Shown in pieces: positions 30,825-40,700 of a stretch of 64,000 nt of DNA (the stretch's first letter is position 1; every line of letters starts with the position of its first letter). A program made the translations under genes and the position numbers. Source of the DNA: Bactericera cockerelli. Taxonomy: Eukaryota; Arthropoda; Insecta; Hemiptera; Triozidae. The stretch covers positions 28,664,248-28,728,247 of the forward strand of contig CM044963.1 in the NCBI GenBank assembly GCA_024516035.1, in the 5' to 3' direction. Below the pieces are notes generated by a model. It made no database searches, was not told where the DNA came from, and was given only the letters and a program-made list of their open reading frames with translations.

Positions 30825-31063
30825 ATATTGTTCACCGTGATCTGAAGCCAGCCAACATTCTTCTCAAGACGGTTCGTCAGACCTCGGGAAAACACAATGA
30901 TAGTCAAGGTCTGTGATTTTGGCCTGTCCAAGAATGTGGACGCCCAGTCTAGTCTCAAGTCCAAGGTGGGAACTCCGATGTTTGCTGCCCCGGAGATTCT
31001 GTTCAGTAACCGGTATGATCGGAAAGTTGACGTGTGGAGTTTGGGAGTCATACTCTATTTGTG
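30825..31063 (+). CDS. CHEK2: Chk2-like kinase, exon 5 (catalytic and activation loops, +1 in a G run)
   Basis: It opens after ATGTCCAG and reads IVHRDLKPANILLKTVRQ; after one surplus G in TCGGGAAAA (about 30880) it continues as MIVKVCDFGLSKNV, then KSKVGTPMFAAPEILFSNRY and DRKVDVWSLGVILYL, ending in phase 2 at TTTGTG/GTGAGT. HRDLKPAN, DFG and APE with DVWSLGVIL are the catalytic loop, magnesium-binding motif, activation-segment anchor and alpha-F of a Ser/Thr kinase. KPAN in place of the usual KPEN is a minor variation. Both homopolymer lesions in exons 4 and 5 are single-base surpluses. Confidence 0.8.
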
Positions 31064-31904
31064 GTGAGTTGAAATTAATATTAGATTAGAAAATTTTAGT
31101 TGTATTGAAATAAATTTCGTTACAAGATTGGTGAAAAAAATACAAACAAAAGAAAAGATGTATAAAGAGAAAGCTACACAATTTACATACAAATTGAAAA
31201 CAGTACTTTTAAATGAGGTAGTATACCTACCTATAAAGCTGAAATAGTACAACAAAATTAAAGATAAATTTTATAAACATCTCTATATATAAAACAGAAA
31301 AAAGGACTACCTACATACCTACCTATGTTTGTTTGTCCGGAGTTGTTTAGCCAAAACGGTAAGAGATAGCGAAAAATGTCTCGGAATTGACCCCCCCAAA
31401 ACCATTATCGCTTTGTCCAGAAAAATTATAAAAAGTTCAAAAAGGCATTGCTGTCCAGCAGTACGGCCATGCCTTAGTAAATTTGAAATTTAGTCCCGTT
31501 GCAAAGTAGGGCAAACGCCTAGTATGAAATTTAAATAAACATATTAAAACTGTAAGAAACCATAATAACCAGGCCAATAGTTGCTTCGACTTAATGAATT
31601 CCAGCAAAATGAAAACATTAAATTTAGTTTTTTTTCAATAAAATAATTTTTGGAGAAAAAAAAAAAAAAACTCTTTGTGGTGAGTTGAATTTAATATGTT
31701 TTTACATACAGAGGGGTCGAAAAGTCCCAGGATAGATTTTTTCTTTTTTTTTTAATGTCTATAGATAAGAGATATTATGGTAAAACATTTAGCACATGCG
31801 TTTGAGGTATTATCATGACACATGAAAGTGATAACACATTTATTTTTTTTTTTATACATACACACGCAAATAATACTATTGCATTTACGTGTATGATGTT
31901 CCAC
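31064..31904. other. Intron 5, AT-rich with dispersed-repeat traces
   Basis: CCTACATACCTACCTATG and CTATATATAAAACAGAAAAA repeat-like words, and a near copy of the donor region (CTCTTTGTGGTGAGTTGAAT at 31671, compare 31055), which suggests a small local duplication. No coding exon. Confidence 0.4.
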
Positions 31905-32105
31905 ACTGTTCCGGGCTCAGTGGTAAAGGCGGCACTCTGTGAATCCAGAGTTTCCAGAGGTCGCGGGTTCGAAACCCAGCCGGAACATGACAAGTTATCC
32001 TCCCATTTAGGATTTTTAACCACATAATAATACGTCTTGGCTTACTGCTGGAATAATGGGACGTAATAGTCCTAATCGGCAGAATAACTGTATCCTCAAC
32101 TGTAA
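31905..32105 (+). repeat. tRNA-derived SINE (family E)
   Basis: GTTCCGGGCTCAGTGGTAAA (A box), CGCGGGTTCGAAACCCAGCC (B box), then CATGACAAGTTATCCTC, CCACATAATAATACGTCTTG and ACTGCTGGAATAATGGGA. A second copy at 62545-62750 is almost identical. The head folds partly like a tRNA but lacks a normal anticodon arm. Confidence 0.8.
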
Positions 32106-33039
32106 AATCATTCTTTCGTTTTAGATCTTCCCTTATTGAAGCTGTTGGCAAGAAAACAATAATCCTTTTTATCATTCCTCCTCCCAAAAATGACTACCGT
32201 ACCTGGTGAGAATGTGTGATTGAATGTGATTTTTTTTTATATAATTATTACTACATCGTTACACTATCTTCTACATGATTTCCCTTTTCTTGTTTTCTAT
32301 TATCTTTACTCTAATTGTTTATTTTATTTTTTATTGTAAATTATCCAAATAAATAAAGAGGTGCTTTATGGCATAATGGGACACCTGTCTTGCGCTGACA
32401 GTCTAAATAAAGCACTATTTATACTTATACTTATAAATAAGGCGATATTATTATTATTATTTTTTATTAAAAGGTGTTAATTTTATAGCTTTTTTTAAGC
32501 TTTATTAGAGAACAAAAAAAATATATATTAAAAGTAAACACAATAAAAATATAAAGAACAACAAAAAGATTAAACAAATATACAAGGAGGAAAAAAAAAG
32601 AGAGAATTGTCCACCTAAAGGGGGGGGTTTATTGCCTGTGGCAATCTCCTCCACCCAACCCTTAAGTTTTAAATAAAGCACTATTTATACTTATACTTAT
32701 AAATAAGGCATATTATTATTAAAAGGTGTTGAAGTTATAGCTGACATTCTTCTCACTTTTCTGTTTATACTGATTAAAATAGAGAGGTCAGATAAATGGC
32801 AAGATTTTTCAGAACTATTACCTGCTGATGAGAGCAAAAAGCCGAAACAGCTGTCCAGGATAAGTACAAGTAGTGCTTTATTTAGACTGTGGGCCAAGAC
32901 AGGTATCCCTTTAAATGCCAACATTTTTAACAAAGCACCTTTTATTTATTTGAGTATAAATACAATTAATAAGTTAACAACATGTTCTGATGTTCTGATA
33001 ACAACGACAAGGTATGTTCTGAATTTCATGAAACATCTA
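32106..33039. repeat. LINE-tail fragments and AT-rich sequence
   Basis: At 32340-32440 and 32665-32725 a duplicated block occurs (AAATAAAGCACTATTTATAC), and at 32615-32660 the recurring GGCAATCTCCTCCACCCAACC block. No exon. Confidence 0.5.
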
Positions 33040-33335
33040 ATAAAAACTTCTAAATTTTTCTGTTTATACTGATTGTACATCTAATACAACTTCTAAATTT
33101 TTTCTGTTTATACTGATTGTACACAAATTTACAACTTCTCACTTTTCTTTTTATACTGATTGTACATCTAATACAACTTCTCACTTTTCGTTTATACTGA
33201 TTGTACATCTAAAAAAAACTTCTCACTTTTCTTTTTAACTGATTGTACATCTAATACAACTTCTCACTTTTCTGTTTATACTGATTGTACATCTAATACA
33301 ACTTCTCACTTTTTCTGTTTATAACTGATTCCCTC
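33040..33335 (+). repeat. ~43-bp minisatellite before exon 6
   Basis: Six to seven units of CTTCTCACTTTTCTGTTTAT + ACTGATTGTACATCTAATAC + AA, with length variation in the T and A runs. Two diverged units lie further up near 32750. The last unit runs into the acceptor region of exon 6. Confidence 0.85.
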
Positions 33336-33358
33336 TTGTGTGGGCTTTCCCAGTCCAG

Positions 33359-33564
33359 CGGCAAGTACCCGTTTCCCTGGGACGCAGATTTTCCCGGGCG
33401 GCCGCTTCTACAAAGGTGCTCAGCCCAGGCGGTCAACCTGCGCCCCCCCCCTGCTGGCTGGCCGCTACTGCGCAGGTCAAAATCTGATCCTGCCACCATC
33501 GTGGGTTTAACGCGGCCAAGCGCTACGATGTCAGGACCTGCTCATGCACGCGTGGATTACCAAT
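33359..33564 (+). CDS. CHEK2: Chk2-like kinase, exon 6 (C-lobe, several frameshifts)
   Basis: With the acceptor CAGTCCAG at 33351-33358 the exon completes a Cys and reads CGKYPFPWDADFPGRPLLQ and CSAQAVNL; the frame then changes within the C run at about 33441. The remaining bases give, across frames, VK(N)LIL, NAAKRYDV and HAWITN. Chk2 kinases have at this point CLxGYPPF, then a helix with S-x-x-A-x-x-L, then (L/I)-x-x-(N/D)-x-x-x-R-(F/Y), then HPW, so the order is right. The probable donor is AAT/GTGATG. At least three small indels are needed to read through. The GC-rich exon stands out from its flanks. Confidence 0.6.
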
Positions 33565-33940
33565 GTGATGCTTTTTTTTTTTTTTTGGTTCTAAACCAGC
33601 CTTTCCTTAAAAAGCGGTCAAAGCTTAGAGAAGAGTACTAATTAAAAAAAGTTTTCAAAACTTATTAAAAAAAAAAGTTTTCAAAATTTATTAAATTTTT
33701 TTTTTTTAAAAATTATTTAAGAAAAAGTTCTTTTAAAACTTTTTAAAAAAAAAAAAAGGAAACTGTTGATTTTCCTATTTTTAATTCCATTCTAATTCCA
33801 TTTTAATTTCCTTAGAAGCGTTCAAAGCTTTAGAGAAGTAAATAATTAAAAAAAGTTTTCAAAATTTATTTAAAAAAAAAACTTATTTTAAAACTTATTA
33901 AAAAAAGAAAAAGGAAAAAGGTTGATTTTCCTATTTTTCT
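33565..33940. other. A/T homopolymer-rich spacer between duplicated exon copies
   Basis: Two similar blocks (CAAAGCTTAGAGAAG near 33620 and CAAAGCTTTAGAGAAG near 33825) show that the spacer itself is part of the duplication. A third trace is near 36060. Confidence 0.5.
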
Positions 33941-34066
33941 GCGGCCCCCCTGCTGCTGGCCGCTACTGCGCAGGTCAAGAATCTGGTCCTGCGCACCATC
34001 GTGTTCAACGCGGCCCCAAGCGCCCACGATGTGAGAGATCGCTCATGCACGCGTGGGGTTACCAAT
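33941..34066 (+). pseudogene. Second, partial copy of kinase exon 6
   Basis: It repeats 33438-33564 (CTGCTGGCCGCTACTGCGCA through ACGCGTGG-TTACCAAT) with about ten small differences. Frame VKNLVLRTIVFNAA is clean here where the first copy is broken, and DVR... HAW is broken here where the first copy is better. It ends at AAT/GTGAGT, a stronger donor than the first copy. Either a local tandem duplication of the 3' half of the exon or two error-rich readings of one locus laid end to end. Confidence 0.6.
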
Positions 34067-34389
34067 GTGAGTTTGCTTTTTTTTTTTTGAAATTTTCATT
34101 CTTTGCTCTGGCACATAAAAACCCAAAAAATTTTGTAACGAAATTTTTGTGACGAAATTATGTAACGAAATTTATGTAACAAAAAAATTAAATTTATAAA
34201 AAGAGAGAAGAGAAAAAGTATGTGTCCCCTGCGCACAAAACGAAATATTTAAATTATAAAAAAGAGAAGAGAAAAAGTATGTGTCATGCGCACAATACAA
34301 ATTTGGTCATTAAGTTTTTAGACCTTGAATAGTAAAGATAAAATGTCCCAATGGTTGCAGACTCGTATGCAAGCGTTTTTTTTTTGTTG

Positions 34390-35095
34390 CTTCTAAGCAC
34401 TGAGATCATACCTGACTTTGTTTATTACTTACCTATCATTTATACCTGACTTTTTTTTATACTAAACCATTCTTTTATACCTGACTTTTTTTTATACTTA
34501 CCTATTCATTTATACCTGACTTTTTTATACTTACCTATTCATTTATACCTGACTTTGTTTATACTTACCTATTCATTTATACCTGACTTTGTTTATACTT
34601 ACCTATTCATTTATACCTGACTTTGTTTATACTTACCTATTCCCATTTATACCTGACTTTGTTTTATACTTACCTATTCTTTTATACCTACTTTGTTATA
34701 CTTACCTATTCATTTTAACCTGATTTTTGTTTATACTTACCTATTCATTTAAAACCTGACTTTGTTTATACTTACCTATTCATTTTATACCTGACTTTGT
34801 TTAAAACTTACCTATTCATTTTTTTACCTGACTTTGTTTATACTTACCTATTCATTTATCCCTGACTTTTGTTATACTTACCTATTCATTTATACCGACT
34901 TTTTTTTATACTTACCTATTCATTTAATACCTGACTTTTGTTTATACTTACCTATTCATTTATACCTGACTTTGTTTATACTTAACCTATTCATTTATAC
35001 CTGACTTTTTATACTTACCTATTCATTTATACCGATTTTGTTTATACTTACCTATTCATTTATACCTGACTTTGTTTATACTTACCTATTCTTTA
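34390..35095 (+). repeat. ~34-bp tandem repeat, about 21 units
   Basis: The unit is TATACTTACCTATTCATTTA + TACCTGACTTTGTT with single-base length changes throughout. On the minus strand every unit contains AGGTAAGTATA, a consensus 5' splice site. The length noise lies almost only in T, A and C runs. Confidence 0.9.
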
Positions 35096-36764
35096 TTTTT
35101 ACTTGTATTTGTGTACTGTTTTTTTCATACCTAGGATATGGGTATTTTATTTTTTTACCACCTGTGATATTACTTTTTAACTTTTTATCACCCTAGAGAC
35201 CAAGTTTCAATCCACCCCCCCTCCGCATAGGTCACACTAACCTCACGCATGTTTACCTAATGAAAAAAAGAGAGTCCACCTGTTTGTGATACCTCCAGTG
35301 TAGAATAAACTAAAACATATATTAAAAGAATGTATGAAATATCAGAATGCAAGAAACCCCAAATGACCTCTTTTTGTCTTTCATATGACCCCACTCCTGT
35401 TTTGAACTTTATTAACAAAAATTATTTGAAACTGTAATTTTCTTATATTTCATATGTATATAACATAACTGTATGTTTGCACACTCAAAAATTAAAAAAA
35501 AAAAAAAATTCTTTGTAGTATTGACATTTTTACTGTTGACTTTTGTAAATAGGGCTATTCCCCCGTAAATATACCCCGACACCGGGAAATTATATTTATT
35601 AGAGGAATTTTAACTATCTCGATTAAAACAAATTTATCGTCCAACTTGAACGCTGATGGTCCCTCAAATCCCGCTTCCCTGTTTGGGTTTTCAATTTTTT
35701 TGAATTTTTTTCTTTACCTCATGCAGTGGGGGGGTATCTAAACATCCTTAATTTTCACATCAGATACCAAATCTTATATTACTACATAATAAGTAAAAAA
35801 TAAGGAAAGTAAAAGTGGAAGAAAAAGAAAAAATTAACTGATAGGAAGGTAAAAATAAATTAAAAATTTATTTTAGAAAGAATGAGGTAGTTTTAAGTCC
35901 CACTCTTTCGCGAGAAAAAAATTTTAAACTACAACTCCGGCACTGATTTTGAAATCATTGATGGTTCCTCTTGGACGCAAATCTTGATACATGGGGTTCC
36001 CTCTATGTTATATGATCTCAGTGTTTCTAAGCCTGCCTTTCCTTGGAAACTTTCGAATCTTTAGAGAAGTACTTTTTAAATTTTTATTTTCTGATCTGGT
36101 AGCAAGGTTTCAGTGAAACCCTAAGGCCGAAGCTACGAAAAGAGCGGCAAGCGGGGAGCGGCAAAAATGGGAAAATTTTTATTAATTATTAATGTCTATA
36201 AAAAATTAATATAATTTATTAATGTACTGCTCACTATGTGAGTTGCCAAAAGAACTCAGTATACAAATCAAACTAGAGTTAGTTTGCTTCTTGAAAAATT
36301 TCTAATATTAGAATAATAATATTTTTATTTTGTATTAAATAACATGTTGGTCCATCGTCTTCCTCTATAATACGGGGTGTACTTTTTAGGAACCTGAAGG
36401 CTTCTCTCTTTTTTTTTCTCTATTTTTTTCCCAAATTGTAACTAAATATTTTTGTTTTTTTATTTTCATCTTTCATCGGGAAATATTATTCATCGTTTTT
36501 TTTTTCTAAATATTTTTTCGCTCCGACTTGAAATTTTTTTCATATTTTCTGGACGTTTCATAACCTATTTTTCTCCCCCCCAGATCAAGCTAAGAACCTT
36601 TAGGACATTATTGTTATTTTCTTTTTTTACTTATTTTTTTTGTCATTTTTATTGTTTGTTTGTTTTTTTTTTTTTTTTTTTTTTTCTTAATTTTTATACT
36701 GTTAACTGACTTTGTCCTCCTAATAAAGCTAAAAAAAACTTATTTTTTTCTCCCTCCCCCGGAT
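35096..36764. other. AT-rich interval, rising homopolymer content
   Basis: No exon. ATTCCCCCGTAAATATACCC and similar unique words are present, with a decayed acceptor-like block (CCCCCCAGATCAAGCTAAGA at 36574) that resembles the array below. Confidence 0.4.
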
Positions 36765-37005
36765 CAAGCAATGATCAACTTATTTTTTCTCCTTCAGGAT
36801 CAAGCAATGATTAACTTTTTTTTTCTCCTTCAGGATCAAGCAATGATTAACATTTTTTTTTCTCCTTCAGGATCAAGCAATGATTCACTTATTTTCCCCC
36901 CCCCCCCATGATCAACTTATTTTCCCCCCCCCAGGATCAAGCCATGATCAACTTATTTTCTCCCCCCCCAGGATCAAGCCATGACAACTTATTTCTCCCC
37001 CCCAG
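36765..37005 (+). repeat. Tandem array of the exon 7 3' splice site
   Basis: Seven to eight units of about 33-38 bp: GGATCAAGCAATGATTAACT, then TTATTTTTTCTCC and TTCAG or CCCCCCCAG. The genuine exon 7 at 37006 starts with GATCAAGCTATGACAAC after the same pyrimidine tract and AG. So each unit holds a pyrimidine tract, an AG and about 16 bases of exon. The last two units (ATGACAACTTATT) are closest to the exon. Confidence 0.85.
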
Positions 37006-37202
37006 GATCAAGCTATGACAACTCCGTGGGGCGTCCATCCTGCGCAAGGATGGGGGTGAGACAGACAAGCCTAACCTGTCCCTCCGTGGTGGACTCTGCT
37101 GCGCATGCGCCCCCCCCAACACCCCAGGAACTCCCCTGCAGCAGCCGGGAGAACTCTGCGGCACTGCTGGGCAGCAAGAACCTTTTCGTGGCAACTGAGT
37201 GA
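37006..37202 (+). CDS. CHEK2: Probable exon 7 (C-terminal tail) of the Chk2-like kinase
   Basis: A GC-rich island after CCCCCCCAG. Exon 6 ends in phase 0, and in that phase the exon reads DQAMTTPWGV, then stops after 18 codons; the other two frames look more protein-like in turn: SILRKDGGETDKPNLSLRGG (37050-37095) and then TPQELPCSSRENSAALLGSK + NLFVATE to TGA 37200-37202. Frameshifts in the G and C runs would join these. The tail is Ser/Pro-rich with basic residues, as C-terminal tails of Chk2 often are, but no family signature is certain. A GTGAGG at 37199 could instead be a donor leading to a later exon. Confidence 0.45.
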
Positions 37203-37740
37203 GGCGGGGACTTTGCATCGGGAGACCGGCCCGGGTTCGACTCTCGAATTGAACCGAATTTTGATGTACCTACTTAGAAACCACATTCTCAGGTACATAA
37301 TTCCACCTTTGATAACACAAAGAGGCGTAAACAACATTTTTCGAAATTTTACAGGGAAACCAAAATAGTTTTCTTATTCACGGTAGGAAAATCATCACTT
37401 CCCTGTACCCGTGAATGACCATACGAACTTTTTTCTGTTGCCAAATTTGATTATTTAACTGTGACTACGATTTACGCCTATTTGATTTGTCCTGAAAAAG
37501 AGAAAATGAGGGATACGCCTGATTTCAATTTTGTTGTATCTTTTCTTTGGATTATAATTGGGTTTTCGTCTAATTTTGAGAAAAAATATACACAAGTAGA
37601 CCCCCAACCAAGCAATAAAACCGATTTCAAAAATTTTTTGGTTTACAAAGGCGCTTTTGTGTTTATCAGAGGCGAAAATTTTATGACCTAAATGCCAAAC
37701 TCATTTGTTATTTGATTTTCTTTTATTTAATGAGTTGATG
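37203..37740. repeat. tRNA-like SINE head and AT-rich flank
   Basis: CATCGGGAGACCGGCCCGGG then GGTTCGACTCTCGAATTG at about 37218-37255 looks like a B-box-bearing head. After this nothing recognisable. Confidence 0.4.
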
Positions 37741-40700
37741 GAAAATACTCTTTAAACAAGAGTCCCTCCTTAAACCCACATAATTTAGTAAAAAAAATGA
37801 AAAAAAATTATTTAAAAGTGACTTAAAAAAATCTAAAGGAAAAATCTTTGGGTGCAGGGTCAAAAAATGGAAAATTTTGTTTTTAAAAAAAATTAGGGGG
37901 TTTAAAAAAAAAAAAAAAAAAAAAAAAGAAATCAAAAGGTTATTTTTTATTGTTTTATTTTAAATTCATATTTTTTTTAGAGACTAATGTATGACAAACA
38001 AATAAGAAAAAAATTCAAATACAAAATTGACTACATAAAAAAAAGAAAAGAAAATTACAAAACTATACATATTTATGTCCTAAAAAAGGGGGGGGGGGGT
38101 TATTCCCCTATGGCAATTTTTCCCCCCCCCAACTCCACACAAACAACCCAAATTTCCTTTGAGCTTCTATTTTTTTTTAAATTGACTCTTCAAAAAACTG
38201 ACCCAAATTAAAAAGGGGGAACGCAATTTTTTTTTCCTAAAAAATAACGTGTACGTTTTTCTTTTGGAACAAAACTTTTACTTATTTTTTCTAGTTGAGG
38301 AAACAAAAAAATTTTGGAAAAGGGGATAGCAAAGATAAAAAAGGGGCCAAAATTTTTTTCACTTATAAAAAATTTACTTGAAAAATTCGATTTTTCCCCC
38401 TACAGGTGTAAAAAAAAACTTTTTTCAATATTTTTTTTTTTTTGTTTTGGGGGTTTTAAAAGGAAAATTTTGGGTTTAAGAGTAATATTTTCTTGCTCTT
38501 TTATTGCCCATTCCTTTCTTTTTTCACAAAAAAATGATCTTGAGGCACGCTTATTCCTCTTAAAAACCAATTAAAAAGGGGAAATTTAAAAAATCATTAA
38601 AAAAAAATTTTTTTTTCACCCCCCGGATAAAAAGGTTTTACAAAAAAAAATACTTCATTCAATTTTTAAAATTTGCCTTCATGCTTTTTTTTCTCTTCCC
38701 CAAAAATTTTTGTTTTCCCCAAATAGAAAAAATTGAAAAATGATTTTGCCAACAAAAATAAAACCCTTATAAAAACCCATCTTCCCCAAATTTGCCATGA
38801 TGAAAAAGGGCAAAATTTTTATACATTCCATTTTTTTTTGGTTTTTTTTTTGACCTTTGTTTTTTTTTGCTATCCCCTTGCCAATTCTTTTTGACCTATT
38901 GCTAATTGGGGTTTAAAAAATTTGGGGTTTGGACTTCCCATATTTTTTTACCTTTTAAACTTTTTGAATTTTTTTTTTAAAGAACTTATATGTCAAACAA
39001 GTAAGGAAATACACAAAATTAAAAATACAAAAAAAACAAAACAAAAAAAAAAACAATTTTTTTTACAGATTCCTAACTGAAGGGGGGGGGGTTTTGCCAT
39101 ACAATCTTTCCCCCCCAACCCCTTTTTTTTTTGCCCAATATCTTAATTCAAGTGTCTTAAAAAAAACATAGAAAATTGAAAACCTACCTAACATTACTTT
39201 TTTTTTAATTTTTTTTTACAAAATTTACGGGATTTTTCCGTGAATAAAAATAAATTTAAAACCCCCGGTTTTTTTTTTTTTTTTTTTTTTTTTTTCCCTT
39301 TTCAATGCGGGGAAAATTTTTTTGATGGAAAATTTTTTTGGTTTATGTTTTTGTACCCAAAATGACATTCAAAATCACAAGGAAGTGGTTTTTTGTGAAT
39401 TGAAACTTATGACTAATTTTTGGTAATTATCACACACTTATTTTTTTTTTCAAATTTTTTCCCCCCTACAAATTTATTTTTTTGGGTGCGGCCCAAAAAA
39501 AAACCATATAAAAATGTCTGAAAGAGAAAACCAAATATTTGGAAGAAATGCCTTTGGGGCATTAGAAACCCCGACCTTTTAAACCCGTTTTTTTTTTAAT
39601 TAATCTCAATTTCAAATGTATTTTAAAAAAAAATTTACCAATATTTTTAATTTTCAAATTAATCAAAAGAATTTTAAAGCTCTCAAAATTTCTATTTTGT
39701 AATAACAAAAACTGTTTTTTTGTGATATGTTTTTTTTTATTTAAGATAAAAATTTTTTAAAGATTTATGGAAAAACCCACATTTCCAGTGTCTTTTTCGG
39801 GTTGAACAAATTTTTTTTTAATTGATTCGTTTAAGGGGACTTTTTTTGGTGTATTTTTTTTTGTCTGTTTTTTCCTTCAAACGGGTCCTTTTTTTTTTTT
39901 ATACTAATTTTTTCATTAAATTTAATTTTATTTAAATATGATATTTGCTTTAAATTATTAAAAAAATTTTTTTTCCCCCCCCGGGGGGTTTTTTTGGTTC
40001 CCACACCCCCCCCCCAAACCCCCAAATTTTTCTAAAAATAATACGAGGAAAAAAAAAAAAAAAAAAACTCCTATCCTTTTCTTTTTTGCAATTTTACTTC
40101 CGAGAAATTTTAAAATATTAGAATGGGAAATATTTTTCCATAAAAAAATTATAATTTTTTTTTAAATGATAAAGGTGCAATACAACAACTCTCCGCTTTT
40201 TTTAACTTCCGATAGTTTTTCTAATATCAAAAATCGAAAGTATTGTGTTGGTTTTTTAAAAAAAAAAATTTTTTTTTTTGGGCCCATTTCAATTTTTTTT
40301 TTTCCTACTCTGTATTTTAAAATGCCCAAAGGTCCCACTCATATCTCGGGGGAAAAAATTTAGTAGTTTTTGTATTAAAAAAAACGCAAAAGAAAATTTT
40401 TAATAGACAAAATAGTTTCTTTTCTAGGACCCTTTTTCTCTAAAAAACAGCTGGGAAATTTTTTTAAAAGTAGCATAGAATTAAAATTTGAAAAAAATTT
40501 TTGAACCCGTGACCTCGGGATTACTAGTAAACCCGCCTTGCCCAAATTTGAGCTACCGGGGTGTTTTTAGTGAAATTTTAATGGCGGAATTAACAGACGT
40601 TTTTCCCCCCATACCTCTATGGATTTAAAGGGTCCTAGATTTTGCGTAATTGTTTTGAATGGGGGAAACTAATGCTCAATTTCCATTACTTAAGTTCTGA

